DNA of 64,000 nucleotides from Castellaniella caeni NBRC 101664 (GCF_001592225.1 NZ_BCWN01000002.1:124001-188000); one strand, 5' to 3'. Positions 7,340-15,563 are shown, counted from the stretch's first letter. Notes: a model not told the origin generated them from the sequence alone. Program-made: numbers and translations.

Positions 7340-8020
7340 TTAATCCGTCTGATTCACGTCCAGCATATAGCCCATGCCGCGCACCGTGTGAATAAGTTTG
7401 GGCTCGAAGTCATCATCGATCTTCGCCCGTAGCCGGCGCACTGCCACATCAATGACGTTGGTATCGCTGTCGAAATTCATGTCCCACACCTGAGAGGCGA
7501 TCAACGAACGGGGTAAGACCTCGCCCTGCCGGCGCACCAAGAGTTCCAGCAGCGCGAATTCCCTGTTCGTCAAGTTGATGCGCACGTTTTGGCGCTCAGC
7601 CCGGCGCCGGGGGATATCGAGGACGAGATCCGCGACCTGCAAGTGATCCAGGACCAGGACAGCGCTTCGCCGCAGCAAAGTACGTACCCGGGCAAGAAGC
7701 TCGGAAAACGCGAAGGGCTTCACCAGGTAATCGTCAGCACCAAGCTCCAGCCCCTTGACCCGATCCTCCACGCTATCCCGCGCGGTGAGAAAGAGCACCG
7801 GCGTGAAAGATTTTGCATCGCGCAGCGCCTGGATAATCCGCCAGCCGTCCACATCTGGCAGCATCACGTCCAGGATGATGAGATCGTAAGACCCCGTCAG
7901 CGCGAAATGGTGGCCATCCAGACCCGAGCGCACCAGATCCACGACGAATCCCGACTCGGTCAACCCCTGCTTTAGGTAATCCCCTGTCTTGGTCTCGTCT
8001 TCAACCACGAGCAGCTTCAT
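7340..8020 (-). CDS. copR: OmpR-family response regulator (CopR/CusR)
   Basis: The product is 226 aa. The receiver domain begins [16 protein letters not shown] with the phosphorylated Asp in [10 protein letters not shown] and the conserved Lys in DDYLVKPF. A winged-helix DNA-binding domain follows and ends in [11 protein letters not shown] 8020 is preceded by GAGGAG 8 bp upstream, so the longer in-frame start at 8080 is rejected. It is the first gene of copRS and is divergent from the 8,236 gene, with a perfect palindrome (8133-8148) in the shared upstream region that is the likely binding site. It should activate the copper resistance genes on both sides. Confidence 0.92.
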   Translation of the reverse strand: MKLLVVEDETKTGDYLKQGLTESGFVVDLVRSGLDGHHFALTGSYDLIILDVMLPDVDGWRIIQALRDAKSFTPVLFLTARDSVEDRVKGLELGADDYLVKPFAFSELLARVRTLLRRSAVLVLDHLQVADLVLDIPRRRAERQNVRINLTNREFALLELLVRRQGEVLPRSLIASQVWDMNFDSDTNVIDVAVRRLRAKIDDDFEPKLIHTVRGMGYMLDVNQTD

Positions 8021-8132
8021 GGGGCAACTCCTCAAAACTACCAGCCTTTGCCGTGACGCGATCCCCTTCGCCAGAGACATCGCCCAGTGTGAAACCTTAG
8101 CGCAACGCTGCTGTCATTCGCATGACCGCTTG

Positions 8133-8148
8133 ATTACAAATTTGTAAT
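8133..8148. promoter_or_regulatory. Probable CopR box between copR and the 8,236 gene
   Basis: The sequence ATTACAAATTTGTAAT is a perfect 16-bp palindrome, ATTAC-N6-GTAAT. The same half-sites and spacing recur at 9137-9152 before copA. CopR/CusR operators are palindromes with GTAAT-like half-sites. A TATATT -10 candidate for the rightward gene lies at 8159-8164. Confidence 0.75.
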
Positions 8149-8235
8149 GCCCTGTTCTTATATTGGTTATGCCAGGGATGGATACCTGCCGTTTGTAAAA
8201 TCAGCACGTCAAACCTGAACAATGGAATCGATACG

Positions 8236-8589
8236 ATGCCTATCAAAGCCTCAACCCTCCTCGTTCCCCTGTTCTCATCAGCCCTGGCGCTGCTGACCCC
8301 GCCCACTGCCGCCTCAACAGGCACTGCGGCAAGCATCCCACCCGCGGTGACGCTGAGTGCGGGGGGCTCCGATTCGTTTAGCTACCGCGCGTCACCGGGC
8401 CCAGAAGTCGATCATTTGCACGTCTATGTGGATGGCGAGCAGGTCGGGCAAACGCGTCAACTGCAGGGAAGCTTCACCCTTCAAGGACTGGACCTCCCGG
8501 CAGGCAAGCACACGGTCTGCGTCGATGTAGCCAACCGAGCCCACATCCAGACGGGGGCGAAGGCCTGCGTGAATGTGCACATCGGGTAG
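8236..8589 (+). CDS. Small exported protein of unknown function
   Basis: The product is 117 aa with an N-terminal signal peptide (about 1-27, ending near TAAS). The remainder is predicted beta-rich, with alternating segments such as DHLHVYVDGEQVGQTRQLQGS and GKHTVCVDVANRAH, like a single Ig-like or copper-resistance accessory domain. Two cysteines (VCVDV, ACVNV) could form a disulfide. It lies directly downstream of a CopR-type palindrome and 5 bp before a membrane-protein gene. Copper control is therefore likely, but no molecular function can be assigned. Confidence 0.7.
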   Translation: MPIKASTLLVPLFSSALALLTPPTAASTGTAASIPPAVTLSAGGSDSFSYRASPGPEVDHLHVYVDGEQVGQTRQLQGSFTLQGLDLPAGKHTVCVDVANRAHIQTGAKACVNVHIG

Positions 8590-8594
8590 ACGCG

Positions 8595-8999
8595 ATGAAC
8601 GGGCAAGATCTCCTTTACGCGCTCACCCAAGTGGCGCACAACTTCGGCGCGGTACTTGTTCTTGCCAGCCCTCTCTATCCGATCGTCTCCGGACGCCTGC
8701 TGCTACGCAACACCCTATGGTTTGCGCTTGCCGGCTGGTCCGTCCAGATTATAAGCGGCCTATCATTCGGGCTTGTAAGTCTGCACTTTTACGGACAGCT
8801 TCCCGCTCTCCACGGCGTCGCAATGGTGGCACTCGCCATCAAGATCATCTCTGCCATAGGCGCTTGCGCGCTTATTATCTTCTCGCTTCGCGACGGGATA
8901 ATTCGTGCAGGTTCGCGCGCAATACGCATCTGGGGAGTGCTGACAGGCCTCGCAATCGTGGCACTTTCGAGCGCAGCGTTTCTGCGCTGGTACTCCTGA
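8595..8999 (+). CDS. Four-TM integral membrane protein in copper cluster
   Basis: The product is 134 aa. Four hydrophobic helices are evident (about residues 12-32, 40-62, 72-96, 108-130). Helix one contains an intramembrane His (VAHNFG), reminiscent of the CopD/YebZ family, but the protein is too short for CopD and I do not assign it. It begins 5 bp after the preceding gene, so the two are probably co-transcribed from the CopR-box promoter. It may be a membrane partner of the small exported protein upstream. Confidence 0.65.
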   Translation: MNGQDLLYALTQVAHNFGAVLVLASPLYPIVSGRLLLRNTLWFALAGWSVQIISGLSFGLVSLHFYGQLPALHGVAMVALAIKIISAIGACALIIFSLRDGIIRAGSRAIRIWGVLTGLAIVALSSAAFLRWYS

Positions 9000-9136
9000 G
9001 CGCGGAGACGGCCCCACACCATCTCAAAGAGCGAACTCCGGCCAGGAAAAAGTGGACTTATGGGGCAGGTTGTCCGCCACCTGTGCGGGCTCTCCTTCCA
9101 TCTGTTTGAATCGGCCCAGGGACTAAAACTTCTCAG

Positions 9137-9152
9137 ATTACGAAAATGTAAT
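9137..9152. promoter_or_regulatory. Probable CopR box upstream of copA
   Basis: ATTACGAAAATGTAAT repeats the ATTAC-N6-GTAAT pattern seen beside copR, extended here to GATTAC/GTAATC half-sites. It lies 133 bp before the copA start codon. The rest of the 285-bp gap (9000-9284) holds no gene that I can see. Confidence 0.75.
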
Positions 9153-9284
9153 CCGGCCGTCATCTCACCGACAACCGCCCCTGCGTAAAGTGTGGGACGC
9201 CGTGCTTGGACAGATTGAATTCAACTGAATCAATCCAACCGATGAACACGGTTAGTTCAATAATTCACTACAGGATTCTCTCGC

Positions 9285-11165
9285 GTGAAACGTCCACCTA
9301 CGCTTGCCGTCCCTTTCCCCACTCTGCCTCGCCGCCGCTTTGTCCAGGGACTTGTGGCGGGAGGTGTGTTGCTGGGCCTGTCACCTCTCACCCGGGCAGC
9401 CGCGCTGCGCTCGAATGGGACGAGCAGTGGTTCGGCACCGATACTCAAAGGCACCGAATTTAACCTGGAAATCAGCGAGTCGCCGGTGAACTTCACTGGA
9501 CGTCCGCGTACCGCCACCACAATCAATGGATCGCTACCGGCGCCCACGCTGCGCTGGCGCGAGGGTGACACAGTGACCATTCGCGTGCGGAACCGCCTGA
9601 AGGAAGCTACATCGATTCATTGGCACGGGATCATCCTGCCTTTTCAAATGGATGGCGTGCCGGGCATCAGCTTTGCGGGGATCCCGCCTGGCGCGACCTT
9701 CACCTATCGGTTCGAGGTGCAGCAAAGCGGCACGTACTGGTATCACTCGCACTCGGGCATGCAGGAGGCAACGGGCGTCTATGGGGCAATCATCATCGAT
9801 CCCGCGCAAGCCGACCCGATCCGCGCAGATCGCGAGTACGTCGTCCAACTTTCAGATTGGACCGACACAGATCCGATGCGGGTGCTCGCCAATCTCAAAA
9901 CTCAAGGCGACTACTACAACTACAACCAACCCACCGCCGTGGACTTCTTTCGTGACGTGTCCTACACGAGCCTGAAGGCTGCGGTGGGCAAGCGCAAGAT
10001 GTGGAACGAGATGCGCATGAGTCCCACGGACCTGGCCGACCTGTCCGCGAACGTGCTGACCTATCTGATGAACGGCACAACGCCTGCGGGCAACTGGACG
10101 GGGCTCTTTCGACCCGGAGAGCGGGTGCGGCTACGCTTTATCAACGGTGCGGCCAACACATTCTATGATGTGCGCATCCCGGGCCTTGGCCTGACTGTGG
10201 TGCAGGCCGATGGTGTGAATGTGGAGCCAGTGACGGTCGACGAGTTCCGCTTCGGCCCCGGCGAGACTTACGACGTGCTGGTGCAGCCCAAGGACGATGC
10301 ATATACCGTTTTTGCGCAGGCCATGGATCGCACCGGATACGCACGTGGAACGCTCGCCACACAGGCTGGCCTCAAGGCGCCAGTGCCTGCGCTCGATCCC
10401 GCGGAATGGCTCACCATGGCCGACATGATGGGTGCGATGGGCGGGGGCATGGCGGGGATGAACCACGGGGCAGCAGGTCAACCTTCCATGAGCGGTATGA
10501 ACCATGACGGGATGGCCACAATGGGCGGCAATATGGCCGGGATGAATCATGGGAGCATGCCTGGCATGCAAGGCATGAATCATGCAGGCATGGCGAGTAT
10601 GGCTGGTATGGACCATAGCGCAATGCCTGCGGCAGGTGCAAGCACGCAGGTCCGCCACGCGAGGACCGAATACGGCGCAAGTACCGACATGCACGTGGAT
10701 ATGCCACGCACCAATCTGGACGATCCCGGAATCGGGCTACGCAATAACGGGAGGCGGGTGCTTACGCTGTCTGACCTGCACACCGTGGACGGTCCGCTGG
10801 ACCCGCGCGGTGCTGAGCGTGAGGTCGAGCTCCATCTAACCGGGAACATGGAACGCTACGCCTGGTCATTTGACGGGGTGGAGTACGGAAAATCGACCCC
10901 AGTTCACTTCCGTTACGGCGAGCGGGTCAGAGTCATCCTGCACAACGACACCATGATGACACACCCCATGCACCTGCACGGCATGTGGAGTGAGCTGGAA
11001 GCGCCCGACGGGCAGTTCCAGGCCCGACGCCACACGATTCCCGTACAACCAGCGCAGCGCATCAGCTTTTTGGTCACCGCCGACGCGCTGGGACGCTGGG
11101 CATGGCACTGCCACCTGATGCTGCACATGGATGCGGGAATGTTCCGCGAAGTGGTGGTGGCATGA
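9285..11165 (+). CDS. copA: Periplasmic multicopper oxidase CopA/PcoA
   Basis: The product is 626 aa starting at GTG. A Tat signal (PRRRFVQGL) precedes three cupredoxin domains. All copper ligand motifs are canonical: H112-W-H114, H154-S-H156, H560-P-M-H563-L-H565 and H608-C609-H610 with H614 and M619 completing the type 1 site. A Met/His-rich insertion (about residues 380-450) contains repeated MxGMNH units. Members oxidise or bind Cu(I) in the periplasm and are required for copper tolerance together with CopB. copB follows after 32 bp. Confidence 0.95.
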   Translation: MKRPPTLAVPFPTLPRRRFVQGLVAGGVLLGLSPLTRAAALRSNGTSSGSAPILKGTEFNLEISESPVNFTGRPRTATTINGSLPAPTLRWREGDTVTIRVRNRLKEATSIHWHGIILPFQMDGVPGISFAGIPPGATFTYRFEVQQSGTYWYHSHSGMQEATGVYGAIIIDPAQADPIRADREYVVQLSDWTDTDPMRVLANLKTQGDYYNYNQPTAVDFFRDVSYTSLKAAVGKRKMWNEMRMSPTDLADLSANVLTYLMNGTTPAGNWTGLFRPGERVRLRFINGAANTFYDVRIPGLGLTVVQADGVNVEPVTVDEFRFGPGETYDVLVQPKDDAYTVFAQAMDRTGYARGTLATQAGLKAPVPALDPAEWLTMADMMGAMGGGMAGMNHGAAGQPSMSGMNHDGMATMGGNMAGMNHGSMPGMQGMNHAGMASMAGMDHSAMPAAGASTQVRHARTEYGASTDMHVDMPRTNLDDPGIGLRNNGRRVLTLSDLHTVDGPLDPRGAEREVELHLTGNMERYAWSFDGVEYGKSTPVHFRYGERVRVILHNDTMMTHPMHLHGMWSELEAPDGQFQARRHTIPVQPAQRISFLVTADALGRWAWHCHLMLHMDAGMFREVVVA

Positions 11166-11197
11166 AGCGCGCAATCAGCCCATCGAGCACCTACATC

Positions 11198-12295
11198 ATG
11201 AACCACAGCTTGAAGAAAAAACTCCTCGCCGCAGCAGTTGTTACTATCGGTGTCATACCCATGTTTGCCTATGCGCAGGCATCCATGGATCACGGTTCGA
11301 TGGACATGTCCACCATGGACCATAGTTCGATGGACATGTCCAACATGGACCATGAGGCAGGTACGGCGCAAGCGAAAGATCACGGCGCGACCAAACCATC
11401 TCAGAAGCAAACCAGCCCAGACAAGACGATGCCTGCCATGCAGGGTATGACGCACGACGCCTCCCCTTCCAATGTGCCAGCAGCTGCCCACAACATGGGT
11501 TCGATGAGCCAGGGCGGTGGAGGCATGGATCACGGCGCTATGCAGATGCAAGGTGGCTCGGCACCGCCCGATGCCCGCGATCCCAATGGCTACTCTGACG
11601 GTTACGTGCGTAATGCAGGCAAATACGCGCTGCCACCCTCCGAGGCACTGGTCATGTCGGATATGCACAACTTCGGCTCAGTCACCTTCGACCGGCTGGA
11701 GTACGTCAGAGCCCGAGGCAACGAGTGGGCAGCCTATGAAGGCGAAGCCTGGTATGGCGGCACCTATAACCGGGCAGCGCTGAAGGCCGAAGGCGAGGTC
11801 GCAAGCGGCAAGCTGCGAGAATCCAAGACGCAACTGCTCTGGCACCATGCGATTGCCACTTTCTGGGATACGGAACTAGGGGTTCGCTTTGACTACGGGC
11901 AAGGGGAGCCGAACCGGCAATGGCTGGCGTTTGGCTTCAAGGGGCTTGCACCCTATTGGTTTGACGTGGATGCCACCGCCTATGTCGGCCCGAGCGGGCG
12001 CACCGCACTGTGGCTAAAGACCAGCTACGACATCTTGCTGACCCAGAAACTCTACCTTCAGCCGAGTGTGGAAGCCAACATCTACGGCAAGGACGACGAG
12101 CGCAGGGGTATCGGTAGTGGCGTGAGCGACGGAACAGCGGGCTTGCGCCTGAAATACGAAGTCACGCGCCAGTTTGTTCCCTATGTCGGCGTCGAGTGGT
12201 CTGGAAAGTTCGGGAAAACAGCGGACTATGCACGGGCGGAAGGCGAGCCCAAGCAGGAAACCCGGTTCGTGGCCGGCTTGAGTTTCCGCTTCTGA
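11198..12295 (+). CDS. copB: Outer-membrane copper resistance protein CopB
   Basis: The product is 365 aa. The signal peptide is MNHSLKKKLL... ending AYAQA. It is followed by a Met/Asp/His-rich segment (residues about 30-145, MDHGSMDMS repeats) and a PF05275-type beta-barrel domain of about 215 residues ending in SFRF, the terminal Phe expected of outer-membrane proteins. ATG 11198 is preferred because it starts the signal peptide; ATG 11162 would overlap the copA stop (ATGA) and add 12 residues. CopB binds copper with its Met-rich head and works with CopA. Confidence 0.92.
   Translation: MNHSLKKKLLAAAVVTIGVIPMFAYAQASMDHGSMDMSTMDHSSMDMSNMDHEAGTAQAKDHGATKPSQKQTSPDKTMPAMQGMTHDASPSNVPAAAHNMGSMSQGGGGMDHGAMQMQGGSAPPDARDPNGYSDGYVRNAGKYALPPSEALVMSDMHNFGSVTFDRLEYVRARGNEWAAYEGEAWYGGTYNRAALKAEGEVASGKLRESKTQLLWHHAIATFWDTELGVRFDYGQGEPNRQWLAFGFKGLAPYWFDVDATAYVGPSGRTALWLKTSYDILLTQKLYLQPSVEANIYGKDDERRGIGSGVSDGTAGLRLKYEVTRQFVPYVGVEWSGKFGKTADYARAEGEPKQETRFVAGLSFRF
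11285..11353 (+). repeat. Tandem 30-bp coding repeat in copB
   Basis: Two near-identical 30-bp units (11285-11314 and 11315-11344) plus a 9-bp start of a third encode MDH-x-SMDMS-x, MDH-x-SMDMS-x, MDH. The repeat lengthens the copper-binding N-terminal head of CopB. Confidence 0.85.
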
Positions 12296-12360
12296 TTTTG
12301 CGTTTTTACATAGGCGGCTTAAACCAGTCGCCTCACCCAACCCACTCCGAGAGAGTATCC

Positions 12361-12873
12361 ATGATGAAAAAAACCTTATCCATCCTCGCCCTGAGCATAC
12401 TGCCCGCACTTTCGCTGGCGGCCGGCAATCACACCGGCGGGCACGCAGCGCCAGAACACGGCATGCCGGGTCACGACATGTCCACCATGACTAAAGCAGC
12501 CTCACCCGTTGGCCAGCCTGGCGATTCTGCCAAAGTCACCCGTACGATCGAGCTCACGATGGATGACTCCATGCGGTTTACGCCAAGCGATATTCAAGTC
12601 AAAGCTGGGGAGACCGTTCGCTTCTTTATCAAGAACAAGGGGAAAATTGCTCACGAGATGGTGATCGGTTCCATAGCAAAGCTGAAAGCGCACGCAGCTC
12701 AGATGCAAAAAATGCCGGGCATGCAGCATGCCGAGCCTAATATGATTACCCTTGGCCCGGGCAAACGCGGCGGACTGGTATGGCAGTTCGATCAGGCCGG
12801 CACCGTTGACTTCGCTTGCCTCATTCCCGGCCACATGGAGGCGGGAATGGTCGGCAAGGTGAAGGTCAGCTAA
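12361..12873 (+). CDS. Periplasmic cupredoxin-domain copper protein
   Basis: The product is 170 aa. A Sec signal peptide (MMKKTLSILALS... ALSLAAG) is followed by a His/Met-rich linker and a plastocyanin-like domain. Ligand positions are visible: KGKIAHEMVIGS (His) and a C-terminal FACLIPGHMEAGMVGKVKV with the Cys-x4-His-x4-Met type 1 pattern. ATG 12361 has GAGAGA upstream and begins the signal peptide. It should shuttle copper or electrons in the periplasm, possibly to the cytochrome c encoded 14 bp downstream. Confidence 0.85.
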   Translation: MMKKTLSILALSILPALSLAAGNHTGGHAAPEHGMPGHDMSTMTKAASPVGQPGDSAKVTRTIELTMDDSMRFTPSDIQVKAGETVRFFIKNKGKIAHEMVIGSIAKLKAHAAQMQKMPGMQHAEPNMITLGPGKRGGLVWQFDQAGTVDFACLIPGHMEAGMVGKVKVS

Positions 12874-12887
12874 TTCGCTATACAGAG

Positions 12888-13361
12888 ATGCCAAAGAAAA
12901 TACTGATCCTTGGGGCGATCGGTACCGTCGCAATCGGTGCCGTCGCTGCGCTATACAGCCTGACGCAGCCGTCTGGCCCCATATTCATCGAACCAACCAA
13001 CCGGGCACTTGTCGTGCAGGGTAAGGCCATCTACGCGAATAATTGCGCGGCCTGCCACGGTGCATCACTTCAAGGGCAACCCAACTGGCGCGAACGCCTG
13101 CCTAACGGCAGGCTACCTGCGCCACCGCACGACAAGACAGGTCACACCTGGCACCATCCCGACGCGATCTTGACCGACATCGTCAAAAACGGCCTAGTTC
13201 CAGGAAGGACAGCACCTCCAGGATATGAGAGCGATATGCCAGCGTTTAGCAAGTCTCTATCCGATGAGGAAATCACAGCCGTACTCGCGTACATCAAAAG
13301 CACATGGCCCTCCAAGGTATTGCAGTTGCAGAAGGAAGTCGATCTGCAACAACGGAAATAA
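12888..13361 (+). CDS. Membrane-anchored c-type cytochrome
   Basis: The product is 157 aa. An uncleaved N-terminal anchor (about residues 3-25) precedes a class I cytochrome c domain with one haem site, NNCAACHGASLQG. A distal Met ligand is likely in ESDMPAF. The C terminus ends ILAYIKSTWPS with a short helical tail. It closes the copA-copB-cupredoxin run and could pass electrons from copper proteins to the respiratory chain. ATG 12888 gives a proper anchor; upstream in-frame starts overlap the cupredoxin gene. Confidence 0.85.
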   Translation: MPKKILILGAIGTVAIGAVAALYSLTQPSGPIFIEPTNRALVVQGKAIYANNCAACHGASLQGQPNWRERLPNGRLPAPPHDKTGHTWHHPDAILTDIVKNGLVPGRTAPPGYESDMPAFSKSLSDEEITAVLAYIKSTWPSKVLQLQKEVDLQQRK

Positions 13362-13475
13362 GCCGTTGACCATGTCGCCACTTGGCTCTGCTCCGTCAGC
13401 AAAGCAGGCCGAGGCCAGCTCGGAGCCTTCAGCAGGAACTGTAACGACACACCACGCACCACCACCTGCAGGCCC

Positions 13476-13777
13476 TTCGAGTCAGCATGGCTTGATGAGG
13501 CAGTTTCACTTTAACCAAACAGCCTCCGCGATTCCCGGGATGATTCAGTTTTCGCAGGATCAATCAACTAGTCTGGTGCGCTTGAGATCTGCGCCGAGCA
13601 CATTGGCCGCATACGAGCTTCGGCAAGATCATCGAGGCGGTAGAGCAAGCCGAACGTTCACGCGCACCAGTACAGCGCCTGGCCGACCAGCTGGCAGGCT
13701 ACCTCGTGTATTTCGCACTGGGCGCCGCCGTATTCACCTGGTTCATCACGCGCGATATCCGCTCGACAATCTCAGTC
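13476..13777 (+). pseudogene. Remnant of a P1B-type heavy-metal-transporting ATPase
   Basis: Conceptual translation gives an actuator-domain piece (ESAWLDEAVSL), a degraded stretch, then VFAGSIN-stop-SGALEI, AEHIGR, a frame change, and about 50 residues reading TSFGKIIEAVEQAERSRAPV ... QRLADQLAGYLVYF ... DIRSTISV. This matches the region from the TGES loop to the TM helix before the CPC motif in heavy-metal ATPases. A TAG at 13569-13571 replaces an expected CAG (Gln), and one base appears missing near 13611. No CPC, DKTGT or ATP-binding region is present. The upstream stretch 13362-13475 shows nothing recognisable. Confidence 0.75.
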
Positions 13778-13817
13778 ACGCAAGTGCGAGTACAAGAGAT
13801 AAGTCACTCGTCACTCG

Positions 13818-14054
13818 TCACCCCTCTCCCCGCAACTCCGGCCAGATCTGCCACCAGTCGTCCGGACGTAGCTGCTTCCGAGTGACCTCTCCGCCGGTCA
13901 GCTCCTCGATCTCGACGCAGCGAATGATCGGCACTGGGCGACTGCCGGCCGCCCAGCCGCTGACGACAGGCACCGGCACGCCCAATTTGTTGGCGAGCTT
14001 GGTCATCCCGCCCATCACGGCACAGGCTTCACGGACAGGCTGAAAATCGGGCAT
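13818..14054 (-). CDS. YdaS/Cro-like helix-turn-helix regulator
   Basis: The product is 78 aa. A short HTH reads GGMTKLANKLGVPVPVVSGW, followed by SRPVPIIRCVEIEELTGGEVTRKQLRPDDW, which is the diagnostic C-terminal half of the pYdaS antitoxin/Cro superfamily. Such proteins are repressors in prophages and integrative elements. It faces the copper genes and is the only regulator-like gene near the integrase, so control of element mobility is plausible. A CCATGT-N5-ACATGG inverted repeat 13 bp upstream may be its own operator. Confidence 0.8.
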   Translation of the reverse strand: MPDFQPVREACAVMGGMTKLANKLGVPVPVVSGWAAGSRPVPIIRCVEIEELTGGEVTRKQLRPDDWWQIWPELRGEG

Positions 14055-14066
14055 ATGCTTCCATAA

Positions 14067-14083
14067 CCATGTTAGCTACATGG
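14067..14083. promoter_or_regulatory. Inverted repeat upstream of YdaS-like gene
   Basis: CCATGT and ACATGG arms with a 5-bp centre lie directly upstream of the minus-strand regulator start codon. Position and size suit an autoregulatory operator. Confidence 0.4.
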
Positions 14084-14421
14084 ATTCTATAAGATAAATC
14101 CGTTATATCGAGGCGACGAGAGATACCCGTTTGTACCGAGCCATGACGGTAAAGTTCAGCACTCACACGCGAACTTGTAACCGCAGGTCATATAACCACA
14201 CTGCGCGTATGAAACAAGCTGAACCAACCTGAACCATGACGCGGTGTCCCACCCATAGGACGTGAGGCAGATTACAAGATCGGCCGACCACACGCCAGTG
14301 GTCACAAGCCCAAACAAATTGCCCTTCACGCGTAGCGCTCACGCATAGGGGGATCAGCTAAGCTCGTTTACACCTCAGTAGAGCCTTGAATTGATTGTAA
14401 AGACAACCAACAAATTGCCTA

Positions 14422-14487
14422 TTGACAAGACTTATGCTGTTGGTAAGAATCTAGCCATCTGCTCCAAGCAGAATCGCTCTTTAACAA
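14422..14487 (+). promoter_or_regulatory. Promoter followed by boxA-like antitermination motif
   Basis: TTGACA (14422-14427) and an extended TG-type -10 TAAGAA (14444-14449) are 16 bp apart. About 27 bp downstream sits GCTCTTTAACAA (14476-14487), which matches the boxA element of rRNA leaders. No convincing protein gene lies between it and the HTH gene at 14952. The whole 14100-14951 stretch otherwise shows nothing I can assign. Confidence 0.45.
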
Positions 14488-14951
14488 ACCACAAGCGATG
14501 AATACTGCGCCCTGCCCGATCACGCGGCACGCGATTGCGCAGCAACCTGTAAAGCATCGGAGTTGAAGCAAAACCGATGAAATCTGCGATCTGCAGCCGG
14601 CCCCTCGCGTGGGGCGCGGATGGCTGCAGGTTGCGGGGACTTCCCCGAGCGGAAGCGCCCGGAGCGTTCATCAGAATGCCCACCATCAGAAATGGCGACG
14701 TAATTTCACGACGACGGCAGAAAAGACTGCAGCACCCAGCACCCAGGTGACCCGGACTACCGGACCAGCACCTAGCCCTGCCGGGGGCGATCAAAGCACC
14801 CGACCCCCATCGCGGCATCTTGGCGGGTCGGCCCCAGGGCTCCGGCGAGCCCGCTTTGGCAGACGTCCACCGGGCGCCTACCCAAGCGGCACCAACCATT
14901 TGATGACATCGGCCTGACTGTTTTCACCCGGCCACCTCGAAGGATCGACGC

Positions 14952-15179
14952 ATGACAATGGCAAGCACTCTGACCATCCACGCAGCGCAACCTCCCACGA
15001 GCAGCCCGCTGCTCTACCGTATCTGCGTTGCAGAGAACAAACTGGGCGTCTCTCGCTCCACCATCTACCGGCTGGTCAACGAGGGCCAGCTGGAACTGAT
15101 CAAGATCGGCAGCCGATCCAGTCGCATCACGGCGGCCAGCGTGCATGCTTTGATTGAGCGCAGCAAAGGGCTCGCCTGA
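14952..15179 (+). CDS. AlpA/excisionase-type helix-turn-helix protein
   Basis: The product is 75 aa. The core reads YRICVAENKLGVSRSTIYRLVNEGQLELIKIGSRSSRIT, a MerR-like winged HTH of the excisionase/AlpA family, in which a binding helix (SRSTIYRL) is followed by a basic wing. These proteins bend DNA for excision or activate int genes in genomic islands. AAGGA lies about 8 bp upstream of ATG 14952. It is followed by a second, different excisionase-like gene and by the integrase. Confidence 0.8.
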   Translation: MTMASTLTIHAAQPPTSSPLLYRICVAENKLGVSRSTIYRLVNEGQLELIKIGSRSSRITAASVHALIERSKGLA

Positions 15180-15281
15180 CTGAACCCACCCACATCGCAC
15201 GAGCTGCACATCACTTATCTGAAACAGGCACCAGCCAGTCATTTCGCTGAGAGACTGGCGGCTTATACCCGAGGCAGTAAG

Positions 15282-15563
15282 ATGACCATTCGCTACATCA
15301 CAATCATTCAATTTGCCAAGCTCTCAGGCTATACAGAAAACGCCATCCGAACGAAGCTGCGCGACGGCGTTTGGCGTGAGGGCCACGAATGGGTCAAGGC
15401 ACCCGACGGGCGGATTCTGATCGACACGGAGGGTTACGACGCATGGGTAGGGACGGAAGGGGTGTTGCCGCCGCCTCGGAAAGCAGTATTCAAATCACGT
15501 TCCAGTACCGGGGCCGCCGGTGCAGGGAAAAGATTCGGCTCAAGCCCACGCCCGCTAATCTGA
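15282..15563 (+). CDS. Excisionase-like DNA-binding protein
   Basis: The product is 93 aa. The N-terminal part, ITIIQFAKLSGYTENAIRTK with VWREGHEWVKAPDGRILID, is typical of small excisionases that accompany phage-type integrases. The last third is Ser/Arg/Pro-rich and is read from the same bases as the start of the integrase gene in another frame. That overlap (15443-15563) suggests translational coupling. It should set the direction of site-specific recombination. Confidence 0.75.
   Translation: MTIRYITIIQFAKLSGYTENAIRTKLRDGVWREGHEWVKAPDGRILIDTEGYDAWVGTEGVLPPPRKAVFKSRSSTGAAGAGKRFGSSPRPLI

Noticed and set aside
13225-14043. A 272-codon plus-strand frame across the end of the cytochrome gene
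   Set aside because: It overlaps the cytochrome c gene in another frame, the P-type ATPase remnant and the antisense of the YdaS-like gene; its translation is Ser/Arg/Pro-rich without any domain.
14432-14899. A 155-codon minus-strand reading frame in the integrase leader
   Set aside because: Arg/Pro-rich composition, no ribosome-binding site, no recognisable family, and it lies opposite a probable plus-strand promoter and leader; most likely chance in GC-rich DNA.
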